Translations under genes and position numbers: made by a program | Shown here: positions 44,460 to 54,198 of the stretch, one piece after another | How positions within the stretch are numbered: position 1 is the first letter of the stretch | Layout: every line of letters starts with the position of its first letter | Notes under the pieces: model-generated | What the model was told of the DNA's origin: nothing | Database searches by the model: none | Seen by the model: only the letters and a program-made list of their open reading frames with translations | Source of the DNA: Mixophyes australis | Lineage: Eukaryota > Chordata > Amphibia > Anura > Limnodynastidae | Length of the DNA: 64,000 bases | Assembly (NCBI GenBank): GCA_036250195.1 | Contig: JAVHZZ010000005.1 | Coordinates: 123,906,765 to 123,970,764 of the forward strand | Direction of reading: 5' to 3'

Positions 44460-44830
44460 GGGAGGTTGTGTTAGGTGGTCCTCTGTCCTGCTATATCTCG
44501 TGCTGTGCTGTGCTGTGCTGTTCAGTTCTGTGCTGTGGTGTGCTGTGCTGTGTTGTGCTGTTCAGTTCTGTGCTGTGCTGTGCTGTGTTCTGCTCAGTCC
44601 AGTGGTGCTGTGTCCTGTGCTCTGTCCTTCTGAGTTCAGTGGTGCTGCTGGGTCCTGTGCTGTGTCCTGTTCAGTCCAGTGGTGCTGTGTCCTGTGCTCT
44701 GTCCTTCTAAGGGCATTGTTATTTCCCCATTATTCCCAAATTATAAAAAATTACAAAAACAGTTCTAAAAAAAATTACAAAAAAAGTAATTATGAAAAAT
44801 AAAATAAAAAATATCCCAAAACAATCCTGC
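44460..44830 (+). repeat. hAT relic 2 subterminal repeats and A-rich tract
   Basis: (gtgct)n repeats and two copies of a block with gtgctgtgtcctgtgctctg precede an A-rich tract at 44730-44815. It is the inverse of 27060-27460. Cys/Leu/Val-rich frames here are artefacts. Confidence 0.82.
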
Positions 44831-45460
44831 TGTCAGACGCCGTCCCTGCGCCTCCTCCTCGAGCAGGGACGGACGTCTGTCTCTAGAGCGCCCCGTTGCC
44901 AAGCAATGGGGACGCCTCTTCCGGCGACGTGGTGCGCAGGCGCGCCCGTCGCCATAGCAACGGGACGCGTCTTTCTAGTTCCTGTCGGCGGTCAGAACAG
45001 CTGACCGCCGATCCCCTGCCCACCAATGAGGAAGCTTCACTTCCTATTTAAAGTCTGCTCTGACACCATTAGGGTGCCAGAGCAACTGGTTTACCTAGTC
45101 TCCAGCGTTCCTGTATAGTTACATCTCGTTTCCTGTGTTTTGACCCGGCTTCCTGACCTCGCTTTCGGATTCTCCATTTGTTCCATCCTGATATTCTGGT
45201 TTGACCTCGGCCTGCTGACCATTCTCTGTCTCCTGATTCGGTACCTCATCTGCCCGGTTGGTTCCTGACTGCCTGTTTGACTACGTGTTTCTCTATATCT
45301 CGCAAGTAGCTACCTGGGAGGGCCGCGACCTGCACGTCGTTGCCGCTAAGTCCAAACTTCCTTGCGGGGGTCCCTGGTGAACACCAGCGGCGTGTTAGAC
45401 TCCGCGCCTCCTGGTGTAGTAGTGCCAATACTTGCAGGTACTAAGGTCACGTCTGTGACA
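44831..45460 (+). mobile_element. Gypsy-E 5' LTR
   Basis: This 630-bp LTR runs TGTCAGACGCCG to GTCTGTGACA. It contains gttgccaagcaatg (44895-44908), an exact X-box palindrome gtcgccatagcaac (44948-44961), a TATA box at 45045 and a GC-rich inverted repeat near its start (cgccgtccctgc / gcagggacggacg). Confidence 0.93.
45045..45085 (+). promoter_or_regulatory. LTR promoter: TATA, dyad and predicted RNA start (Gypsy-E)
   Basis: TATTTAA (45045-45051) is 31 bp upstream of gccagagcaa (45076-45085). The dyad tgctctgacacc / ggtgccagagca (45056-45067 and 45073-45084, 11 of 12 paired) spans the predicted start. The start is inferred. Confidence 0.62.
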
Positions 45461-45462
45461 GT

Positions 45463-45472
45463 TTGCTCTGGC
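45463..45472 (+). promoter_or_regulatory. Putative self-priming primer-binding site (Gypsy-E)
   Basis: ttgctctggc, two bases after the LTR end, is fully complementary (10 of 10) to gccagagcaa at the predicted RNA start. The gag ATG follows one base later, so there is almost no leader. Confidence 0.68.
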
Positions 45473-45473
45473 C

Positions 45474-46421
45474 ATGTCAACCGACTCAGCTAATGAACCC
45501 TCTGCACGTGACCTTCTACTCCACTTGGCTCATAGGGTGGAGAAGCAAGAAGCAGAGCAGGCACAGTTACTTCACTGTATCCAAGGAGTCGCAACTCGTC
45601 TTGAGACCCTCCAGGTCTCCATGGCTTCAGCTCAAAATGTTCCCGTGACTACCGCGGTAGTCGCCGCCACCTCCTCCTCTCCTGCAGTGGTTTCCTCTAC
45701 AGCCCTGAGACTCTCTCCACCGGACAAGTTTGATGGCGAGCCTAAAAGATGCAGAGGATTCCTTAATCAGTGTCTGATCCACTTCGAGTGTAGTCCTGCA
45801 TCTTTTCCCTCTGAACGCATTAAGGTGGCATTTATTATGTCCTTATTATCCGGACAGGCCCTTGCTTGGGCCTCCCCCCTGTGGGAGCGAGATGACCCTA
45901 TGCTGTCCAACGTCACCACCTTCATTGAAACCTTCCGCATGGTTTTTGATGAGCCCGGACGCATCTCCTCGGCTGCCTCCAGTCTCCTTAACCTCCGCCA
46001 GGGATCCCTGACCGTCGGGCAGTATGCTATACAATTCCGCACGCTGTCCTCTGAGCTCAGTTGGAATAACGAAGCTTTGGTAGCAACCTTTTGGCAAGGA
46101 CTCTCAGACCGAGTTAAGGATGAGTTAACTTCCCGTGAGCTTCCCGCTGATTTGGATTCCCTGATTTCTTTATGCAATCGCATTGATCTACGTTTCCGTG
46201 AGCGGACTCAGGAACGTGCCACTTCCAGACGGTCCTCTACTCGCCTTGCTCCCATGTTTCAAAACCCGGTCCTTCCTGAAGAACCGATGCAAATCGGCCG
46301 TTCCCGGCTGTCTGCCGAGGAACGTCAACGTCGCTTCAAGCAAAACCTATGTCTGTATTGTGGAGATCCTGGTCATACCATCTCATCTTGTACCAAGAGA
46401 CCGGGAAACGCCCCCTCCTAA
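45474..46421 (+). CDS. Gypsy-E gag, intact (315 codons)
   Basis: This is a complete capsid-nucleocapsid precursor. ATG 45474 is chosen because it is the first in-frame ATG after the LTR. Residues 1-45 are charged and probably helical ([20 protein letters not shown]). A Ser/Ala/Val-rich linker follows at about 45-80. The capsid region has [20 protein letters not shown] at about 83-102, [16 protein letters not shown] and [20 protein letters not shown]. After a basic stretch comes a zinc knuckle [14 protein letters not shown] (C-x2-C-x4-H-x4-C) at about 292-305. The capsid resembles the sushi-type gags from which PEG10/RTL genes were domesticated. The frame is free of lesions while pol is broken. 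It overlaps pol in the -1 frame at its end. Confidence 0.93.
   Translation: MSTDSANEPSARDLLLHLAHRVEKQEAEQAQLLHCIQGVATRLETLQVSMASAQNVPVTTAVVAATSSSPAVVSSTALRLSPPDKFDGEPKRCRGFLNQCLIHFECSPASFPSERIKVAFIMSLLSGQALAWASPLWERDDPMLSNVTTFIETFRMVFDEPGRISSAASSLLNLRQGSLTVGQYAIQFRTLSSELSWNNEALVATFWQGLSDRVKDELTSRELPADLDSLISLCNRIDLRFRERTQERATSRRSSTRLAPMFQNPVLPEEPMQIGRSRLSAEERQRRFKQNLCLYCGDPGHTISSCTKRPGNAPS
46403..46409 (+). promoter_or_regulatory. Predicted -1 ribosomal frameshift site GGGAAAC (Gypsy-E)
   Basis: In the gag frame the sequence is CCG-GGA-AAC-GCC-CCC-TCC-TAA, giving G-GGA-AAC four codons before the stop. The -1 frame continues [16 protein letters not shown] into protease. Confidence 0.78.
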
Positions 46422-48982
46422 TCGGTGGAAGGGAGGCCGATTTAGGAGTTGGAGTTATTACTCCCTACACCATTTCTAGCAACGACTGCCTCATGCCCAT
46501 CTCCTTGCATACCTCTGTCGGCCCCTTTGAGACCTTAGCCTTTGTGGATTCCGACTCTGCCGGAAATTTCATCTCTGCCACTCTGGCATCGCAACTCCAA
46601 TTAACTACTATCAAATTGCCTCAGCCGTTATTCCTCACCGCGGTAGATGGGAATCGGATCTCCAACGGGTCTGTTTCTCACACCTGCGCTCCAGTTCGGC
46701 TGACGGTAGGGGTGCTACATTCTGAAGTCATCGAGTTCCTGGTTCTTCCTCGTTCTGTCAACACCGTCATTCTAGGATTACCTTGGCTCAAGCTTCATTC
46801 ACCCCAATTTGATTGGAATCGTGCGATGGTTACTTCTTGGGGCCCACAATGTTTTAAGTCCTGTTTGTCTGGGCTAAAACCCAGCCAGACCTCTCTTCCT
46901 TGTCTTCTGATATCTCCACACGTTGAACTGCCACTTCCATATATTGCTTATCAAGATGTGTTTTGCAAAGCTGCGGCCGAGATCCTGCCCCCCCATCGGC
47001 CCTGGGACTGCTCCATTGAATTACTACCTGATAAACCTCTTCCTAAGGGCAGAATCTATCCCCTATCTCTCCCTGAGAATACTGCTATGACCACCTATAT
47101 CTCTGAGAATCTTCAACGTGGCTTTATCAGGAAATCTTCCTCTCCCGCAGGCGCGGGATTTTTCTTCGTCAAGAAGAAAGACGGTTCCCTACGGCCGTGT
47201 ATTGACTACCGGCGATTGAATGCCATCACTATAAAGAACAGATACCCGTTACCTCTCATCTCTGAGCTCTTTGATAGAATCGCTGGATCCAAGGACTTTA
47301 CTAAGCTAGACCTGCGGGGGGCGTATAACCTCATCCGTATACGCTCAGGAGACGAGTGAAAGACTGCATTCTGCACTAAAGAAGGCCACTTCGAATACCT
47401 AGTCATGCCCTTCGGGTTGTGCAATGCCCCCGCTGTTTTCCAATCTTTTATTAATGAGATTTTCCAAGACCTTCTCTACATCTCCGTAGTAGCTTATCTG
47501 GATGACATCTTAATCTTTTCTTCAGACTTGACCAGCCATCGTGATCATGTAAGAGAGGTCCTGTCTCGTCTACGAGCCAATAAGTTGTATTGTAAGCTTG
47601 AGAAATGTGTATTTGAGAAGCCACAGATTCCCTTCCTGGGCTACATCGTGTCAGGGTCCGGTCTACAGATGGATCCAGTCAAGCTATCTGCCATCCTCAA
47701 ATGGCCTAGACCTATGGGTCTGAAAGCTACCCAGAGATTCATTGGCTTCGCCAACTATTACCGGCAGTTCATTCCACGGTTTTCTTCTATCATCGCACCA
47801 ATTACCGCTCTGACTAAGAAAACTGCTAATCCTCATGTTTGGCCCACGGAGGCCATCGACGCCTTCGAAGCACTCAAGAAAGCCTTTTCTTCCGCCTCTG
47901 TGCTTGTTCAACCGGATCAAGATAAACCATTCCTGGTAGAAGTGGATGCATCTGCAGTAGGAGTCGGGGCAGTTCTTTCACAAGAATCCATTTCAGGGGG
48001 ACTACTGCCATGTGGGTTCTTTTCGAGGAGATTCACTTCCTCTGAATCTAACTACGGTATAGGGGATAAAGAGTTATTGGCGGTGAAGTCTGCGCTTGAA
48101 GAATGGCGTCATCTTCTAGAGGAGGCACGTCATCCTGTTACTGTATTCACCGACCACAAGAACCTCATCTATCTCCGGGATGCTCGGTGTCTCAACCCCC
48201 GGCAAGCCAGATGGTCCTCATTCTTCGCCCGCTTTAATCTCATTCTTACTTATCGTGCTGGTTATCTCAATTCCAAAGCTGATGCCCTCTCTCGCTCTTT
48301 TGATGTCTCCGATTCTTCACCCACTACTGTACCTCCACCAGTGTTTGAACCCTCCTGTATTGGAGCCATCACCCGTACTCCTCCTGTGGGTTGTTCTTTC
48401 CTAGTACCACATCTACGCTTAAAGGCGTTACGTTGGGCTCATGCCTCTAGGTTTGCCGGTCATGCTGGTACTGAGAAGACTCTCTCGCTGTTATCACGAC
48501 ATTACTGGTGGCCAACTGCCCATACGGATGTCCAAGAGTTTGTAGCCTCATGCTCTATTTGTGCCCAGAACAAAGTGCCTAGATAATCCCCCGCTGGATT
48601 GTTACAACCTCTTCCGATTCCTGATCGCCCATGGTCCAGCATCTCGATGGATTTTATTACTGATTTTCCACCCAGCAGCGGCTTTGACACCATTTGGGTC
48701 ACAGTAGACCGGTTCTCTAAAATGGCTCATTTCGTTTCTCTAAAAGGCCTTCCATCTGCATCCAAATTGGCACAAGTCTTCATCAAAGAAATCTTTCGTC
48801 TCCACGGGTGTCCTCTGGAAATAATCTCTGACCGAGGTGTCCAGTTCGTGTCTCGCTTCTGGAGAGCCTTCTGCAAAGATATAGGTATTACTCTCAAGTT
48901 CTCCTCTGGATATCATCCCCAGACGAACGGCCAGACGGAGCGAGTAAACCAAGACCTGGAGGCGTTCCTTCGTTGTTTCTCA
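46409..48982 (+). pseudogene. Gypsy-E pol (protease, RT, RNase H, integrase), two stops and truncated
   Basis: The -1 frame keeps a single register for about 850 codons. Protease reads [12 protein letters not shown] at about 46540; the usual DSGA active site is DSDS here, a possible loss. RT has [15 protein letters not shown] at about 47150 and VAYLDDILIF at about 47490. RNase H has [15 protein letters not shown] and FTDHKNLIYL. Integrase has HAGTEKTLSLLSRHYWW, CSICAQNK, MDFITDFP, SDRGVQF and GQTERVNQ with its Glu. Lesions are a TGA at 47357-47359 where sister copies have Trp, and a TAA at 48584-48586. Homology stops at about 48982, where the frame runs into LTR sequence. No chromodomain remains. 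Confidence 0.93.
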
Positions 48983-49547
48983 GCCAAGCAACGGGGACGC
49001 CTCTTCCGGCGACGTGGTGCGCAGGCACGCCCGTCGCCATAGCAACGGGACGCGTCTTTCTAGTTCCTGTCGGCGGTCAGAACAGCTGACCGCCGATCCC
49101 CTGCCCACCAATGAGGAAGCTTCACTTCCTATTTAAAGTCTGCTCTGACACCATTAGGGTGCCAGAGCAACTGGTTTACCTAGTCTCCAGCGTTCCTGTA
49201 TAGTTATATCTCGTTTCCTGTGTTTTGACCCGGCTTCCTGACCTCGCTTTCGGATTCTCCATTTGTTCCATCCTGATATTCTGGTTTGACCTCGGCCTGC
49301 TGACCATTCTCTGTCTCCTGATTCGGTACCTCATCTGCCCGGTTGGTTCCTGACTCTGCCTGTTTGACTACGTGTTTCTCTATATCTCGCAAGTAGCTAC
49401 CTGGGAGGGCCGCGACCTGCACGTCGTTGCCGCTAAGTCCAAACTTCCTTGCGGGGGTCCCTGGTGAACACCAGCGGCGTGTTAGACTCCGCGCCTCCTG
49501 GTGTAGTAGTGCCAATACTTGCAGGTACTAAGGTCACGTCTGTGACA
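48983..49547 (+). mobile_element. Gypsy-E 3' LTR, left edge deleted
   Basis: This copy matches 44898-45460 with few differences, including a 2-base gain (ctgactctgcc against ctgactgcc). The first 67 LTR bases are missing. The joint with integrase falls at gccaagcaa, a word in the LTR, which suggests a microhomology-type deletion. Confidence 0.92.
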
Positions 49548-50335
49548 CCTGCAGTATAAGTCCATTGGTACTGCTATATTACAAAGTTCACTGATTCTGC
49601 AGTATAAGTCCAGTGGTACTGCTATATTACAAAGTTCACTGATTCAGCAGTATAAGTCAAGTGGTACTGCTATATTACAAAGTTCACTGATTCAGCAGTA
49701 TAAGTCCAGTGGTACTGCTATATTACAAAGTTCACTGATTCAGCAGTATAAGTCCAGTGGTACTGATATATTACAAAGTTCACTGATTCAGCAGTATAAG
49801 TCCAGTGGTACTGATATATTACAAAGTTCACTGATTCAGCAGTATAAGTCCAGTGGTACTGCTATATTACAAAGTTCACTGATTCAGCAGTATAAGTCCA
49901 GTGGTACTGCTATTACAAAGTTCACTGATTCAGCAGTATAAGTCAAGTGGTACTGCTATATTACAAAGTTCACTGATTCAGCATTATAAGTCCAGTGGTA
50001 CTGATATATTACAAAGTTCACTGATTCAGCAGTATAAGTCCAGTGGTACTGATATATTACAAAGTTCACAGATTCAGCAGTATAAGTCCAGTGGTACTGC
50101 TATTACAAAGTTCACTGATTCAGCAGTATAAGTCCAGTGGTACTGCTATATTACAAAGTTCACAGATTCAGCAGTATAAGTCCAGTGGTACTGCTATTAC
50201 AAAGTTCACCGATTCAGCAGTATAAGTCCAGTGGTACTGCTATATTACAAAGTTCACAGATTCAGCAGTATAAGTCCAGTGGTACTGCTATTACAAAGTT
50301 CACTGATTCAGCAGTATAAGTCCAGTGGTACTCTC
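49548..50335 (+). repeat. 48-bp minisatellite of hAT relic 2 (about 16 units)
   Basis: Tandem units contain gcagtataagtccagtggta then ctgctatattacaaagttca. A shorter form lacking four bases (gctattac) alternates with the full form toward the right end. Relic 1 has about 3.5 units. Spacers between conserved words are not unique, so it is not a CRISPR array. Confidence 0.95.
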
Positions 50336-50410
50336 CTGTGCCACATATAATTTTTAAAGGCTTTGCCGAGTGTGTGTGGCTTAGGGGTATGCTCTCTTGT
50401 GCTACATATA

Positions 50411-51028
50411 ATGGAAAACAAAAATTTGGAGGATAAAGTAGGGAAAGATCAAGACCCACTTCCTCCTAATGCTGAAGCTGCTGCCACTAGTCATGACATA
50501 GACGATGAAATGCCATCAACGTCGTCTGGCAAGCCCGATGCCAAATCTCCTAGTACAGGGCATGTAAAATCCAAAAAGCCCAAGTTCTCAAATAGTAGCA
50601 AAAAGAGAAACTTAAAATCATCTGAGGAGAAACGTAAAGTTGGCAATATGCCATTTACGACACGTAGTGGCAAGGAACGGCTTAGGCCCTGGCCCGTGTT
50701 CATGACTAGTGGTCCAGCTTCACCTAAGGACCTAAGCCCTCCTCCCCCCCCCTACAAAAAATTTAAGAGAGTTATGCTGTCAGCAACAACAACAAAACAG
50801 CAAAGAACTCTGCCTTCTAAACAGATGACATCACAAATCCCCAAGGCGAGTCCAAGGGTGTTGGTGGTTGTGAAGCCTGACCTGTCCATCACTGAACGGG
50901 AAGAGGTGACTCCATCCAGCATTTGCAGCACGCCCTCTGCATGTGCTGGAAGGATCACCCACAGTCCAGTTACAGATTTGGCTAATGAAGGTGTGAATTT
51001 GTACACCGGGAGGAGGATATTGATGTAG
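50411..51028 (+). pseudogene. hAT relic 2 N-terminal coding part
   Basis: ATG 50411 gives MENKNLEDKVGKDQDPLPPN, matching the start of relic 1. It continues with a Ser/Lys-rich region (STSSGKPDAKSPSTGHVKSK) and GNMPFTTRSGKERLRPWPVF, a segment also seen at 53866-54198. A Pro/Thr-rich tail follows until the stop at 51026-51028. There is no zinc finger and no DDE core in this piece. After it, an acidic stretch in other frames (GAEEDVDDYDADRYQIAFLN, about 51031-51090) may continue the gene. The middle of the transposase is deleted. Confidence 0.75.
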
Positions 51029-51420
51029 CTGGCGCTGAGGAGGATGTTGATGATTATGATGCAGACAGATACCAAATTGCCTTTCTCAATTTCTATTTAT
51101 ATTCTAGATTATATAACGGCTGAATAGTTTTCTATTTTACTCCTAGTGGAGAGGGGATCTGATGCAGACAGATACAAAACTGCCTTTGTCCATTTCTTTG
51201 TATATTTGAATTTCTAGTTCTACAGTCTATGCAGGCTGCTTTTTTTATATTCAACTACAAGTGTGGGGCGGGGGGGGGGGGTCATAGATAGCCACCAAAG
51301 TAACGTGGTCCATTTAATTTCACTTTCTAGCTCCACAGTCTGTGCAGCCTGCTTTTTTTATCTTTGAAGTATTTATATTTACAAGCCTTGCAATCTAAAT
51401 TAACTAGAGGTAGTGACGTG

Positions 51421-51770
51421 GTAGAACTCCAAAAGGCAGTTTGGAAGCCCCTGTACAAACTGGCTCTATTTTTTAACTGAGTTGTCCCCCCTCCAGTGTG
51501 TACTCGGAAAGAGTTTTTAGTGCAACGGGGAACCTGGTCAGTGAGCGGCGAAGGAGGTTGCTTCCTCACAACGTTGAAAAAATGATGTTTATAAAAATGA
51601 ATAATCAATTCCTCAATGAAGTACAGCACTGCCCTCCAGACAGTACAGAGGGACCTGTGGTTGTGGAGTCCAGCGGGGACGAATTGATAATTTGTGAGGA
51701 GGAGGAAGTACACACTGTAGGGGGAGAGGAATCAGAGGTTGAGGATGAGGACGACATCTTTCCTCAGTAG
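51421..51770 (+). pseudogene. hAT relic 2 C-terminal dimerisation domain, frameshifted
   Basis: KAVWKPLYKLALFF, then a stop (about 51478) and a frameshift. VYSERVFSATGNLVSERRRR, NVEKMMFIKMNNQFLNEVQH and the acidic tail (EEEEVHTVGGEESEVEDEDD) are open from 51498 to the stop at 51768-51770. It is the counterpart of 26230-26600 in relic 1. Confidence 0.85.
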
Positions 51771-52149
51771 AGCCTGTTTAGTTTGTACAGGGAGAGATGA
51801 ATTGTTTTATTGGTGTGGGGGCCCAAACAAACCAATCATTTCAGCCACAGTTGTTTGGTAGGCCCTGTCGCTGAAATGATTGGTTTGTTAAAGTGTGCAT
51901 GTCCTATTTCAACAACATAAGGGTGGGTGGGAGGGCCCAAGGACAATTCCATCTTGCAACTATTTTTTTGGCATTATGTGACCATTCAACAGTCGTTTGC
52001 CATGTTCAAAAAGTAAAAGAAAATGCCAACAAATTCAATAAATTAAATCAAAAGTTAAATGCCCTGTCATTATTTAAAACAAGAGGTTTTGACGTGCTAG
52101 AATTAGTGTAGTGTTAAGATGTTATAAACACTACACTTGGAACTTGAAG

Positions 52150-52975
52150 GAGGTATTGTGGCCCCGGTATCAAATTGGGTACCGGGGCCACCCTACTACG
52201 CAGTCCAGATACTTGTTTGGTGGAATTCTGACCAGTTGAGGGTGTATTTATTTTATTGTGGCCCCGGTATCAAATTGGGTACCGGGGCCACTCCACTATG
52301 CAGTCCAGATAGAGGTGTATGAGATATTAAACAACGTTGACTGTTGCTGCAAAATTTTTAAATAATATTGTGGGGAACACTACACTACGCAGTCCATAAA
52401 CGTTTTGGGTGGAATTCAGACCCGTGTAGGGTTTTTTAATAATATTGTGGCCCCGGTAAAAAATTGTGTACCGGGGCCACCCCACTACGCAGTCCAGAAC
52501 CTTTTTTTTGGGAATTCAGACCCATGGAGGGTTTTTTAATTATATTGTGGTGACCACTCCTCTACACAGTCCAGATACATTTATTGGTGCGAATCATACA
52601 AGTTCAGGGTTTTTAATTTATATTGTGGTGACCCACTCCTCTACGCAGTCCAGGTACATTATTCGGTGCGATTCATACCAGTTGATGGTTTTCTTATTAT
52701 ATATATTGTGGTGACCCACTCCTCTACGCAGTCCAGGTACATTATTGGTGCCAATCATACAAGTTCAGGGTTTTTAATTTATATTGTGGTGACCCACTCC
52801 TCTACGCAGTCCAGGTTCATTATTGGTGCGAATCATACAAGTTCAGGGTTTTTAATTTATATTGTGGTGACCCACTCCTCTACGCAGTCTAGGTACATTT
52901 TTTGGTGCGATTAAGACCAGTTGATGGTTTTCTTATTATATTGTGGGGACCACTCCACTACGCAGTCCAGAAAGA
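52150..52975 (+). repeat. About 78-bp tandem repeats near right end of hAT relic 2
   Basis: About ten units contain attgtggtgacccactcc then ctacgcagtccaggtac. The left units carry an extra inverted motif, gtggccccggtatc / taccggggccac. Relic 1 seems to lack this block. Confidence 0.88.
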
Positions 52976-53285
52976 TACCTCGTTGCAACATTTTGGACTA
53001 ATAACTATATTGTGAGGTGTTCAGAATACACGGTAAATTAGTGGAAATGCTTGTTATTGAATGTTATTGAGGTTAATAATAGCGTAGGAGTGAAAATAAG
53101 CCCAAAAACTTGATTTTTGAACTTTTTATGCTTTTTTCAAAAAAAATCCGAATCCAAAACCTTAAATCCGAACCAAAACCTTTCGGCAGGTGTTTTGCGA
53201 AACAAATCCGAACCCAAAACATCGCGGAAATCCGAATCCAAAACACAAAACACGAGACACCAAAAGTCGCCAGTGCACATCTCTA

Positions 53286-53865
53286 GTTTACACAAACATA
53301 CTAATGGAACGTTTGTACTATATATAAATGCATATAATTTTTTTTTAATCTATTTTTATAAAAAAAAATAAAAAAATGTCTGTTTTGATATGTATGTATG
53401 TTGTGCATATTTCGTTTTGCATTTTATACGCAAAAGATGCTTTTAAAGCCGTTTAATAGTTGTTTGAGCTAGCTGTTTTTTACTTAAACATGACCGTGGC
53501 CTTCCTTAACTTTTGTCAAGGATTTGAGACATGAGTGACGTCAGTTTCACTTAACTACACAAAGGGAACGCCTACTGACGCCTACCTTACTAAAATGATA
53601 TCTCATCTCCGCCCAGTCCGCGCCTACTCTCCGCCCATTCCCACCCCTTTCTTCTCAAGTGGTCAGTCGCCATCTCAAATATATTTGCGTTGAAGTTTGA
53701 GATTGAGTTGACTTTTAGTGCCGTATCTGCTCTGTTTGCACTGCGTATGTGGTGTTTTACGTAGCTCAAGTCCCGTTTTGCGCATGCGCAGAGTCGACTA
53801 GCAGATGCGTATGCGTTTGCGTACCTTGATGAATCAGGCCCCAAATTACTTGGTCTTGCTTGGTC
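53286..53865. other. Interval with a probable MITE end, no gene
   Basis: The word gatgaatcaggcccc at about 53830-53845 resembles the terminal sequence of common frog MITEs (inverse ggcctgattcat). The opposite end was not located. Confidence 0.4.
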
Positions 53866-54198
53866 ACGAGTGACCGTACAAGAAGAAGGCTCAGTAACAT
53901 TTTTTGATCTGGCACTAATAGAGAAAGGCGAAGGCCTCATTCTTTCTTTGCCACTGCGTGTGTAGAATGGCATGTTGGTAAAAAAAAAATTATCGGCAGT
54001 TAACTTTTCCTCAGTTACACTTCTTTTTTGCTTCAACACGGTAAAAAAATTGTTGCTGTGTGTTTTTTTCCCTGATTTCAAAAGACTATGTACTTTTACA
54101 TAGGCTTTACCAGATGACGTACTGGGAACACTACCATCAGGACTGGTGTCAGCACCTGCTTGCTGATTCTGCTCATATGTGGACTGCTGCCTCTTCAC
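53866..54198 (-). pseudogene. hAT N-terminal coding fragment (third family member)
   Basis: The minus-strand frame from ATG 54198 encodes GSVPSTSSGKAYVKVHSLLK, TNMPFYTRSGKERMRPSPFS and more, parallel to PSTSSGKPDAKS and NMPFTTRSGKERLRPWP of hAT relic 2. The frame runs on beyond 53866 into MITE-like sequence, which is not homologous. It abuts the L2 LINE start near 54200. Only the N-terminal piece is preserved. Confidence 0.7.

Larger units (their letters stand above)
44831..49547 (+). mobile_element. Gypsy-E: Ty3/Gypsy element with intact gag and target duplication
   Basis: The order is 5' LTR 44831-45460, self-priming site 45463-45472, gag 45474-46421, slippery site 46403-46409, pol to about 48982, truncated 3' LTR 48983-49547. 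A perfect cctgc duplication (44826-44830 and 49548-49552) shows it inserted as a unit. The end of integrase, the expected chromodomain, the purine tract and the first 67 LTR bases are deleted. It is a sister family of Gypsy-B. Confidence 0.95.
44247..53285 (+). mobile_element. hAT transposon relic 2, split by Gypsy-E
   Basis: The left end tagagatgagcgggctcgg (44247) and right end gtgcacatctcta (53285) match the termini of hAT relic 1. Interior pieces occur in the same order: CT/GT-rich block 44460-44720, T/A-rich tract, 48-bp repeats, ORF. Gypsy-E is inserted at the cctgc before the 48-bp array; the same position is uninterrupted in relic 1 near 27055. Flanks atttatat and gtttacac share only five of eight bases, so the duplication has decayed. 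Confidence 0.87.

Noticed and set aside
44446..44802. Cys/Leu/Val-rich frame of 118 codons
   Set aside because: It translates (gtgct)n repeats. The inverse copy at 27097-27442 shows the same artefact on the other strand.
49548..50335. Regularly spaced repeats resembling a CRISPR array
   Set aside because: The genome is vertebrate-like, the whole unit is conserved with no unique spacers, and no cas genes are present. It is a minisatellite inside a hAT relic.
44239..53293. 8-bp target duplication for hAT relic 2
   Set aside because: The flanks atttatat and gtttacac share only five of eight bases, which is not enough to claim it.
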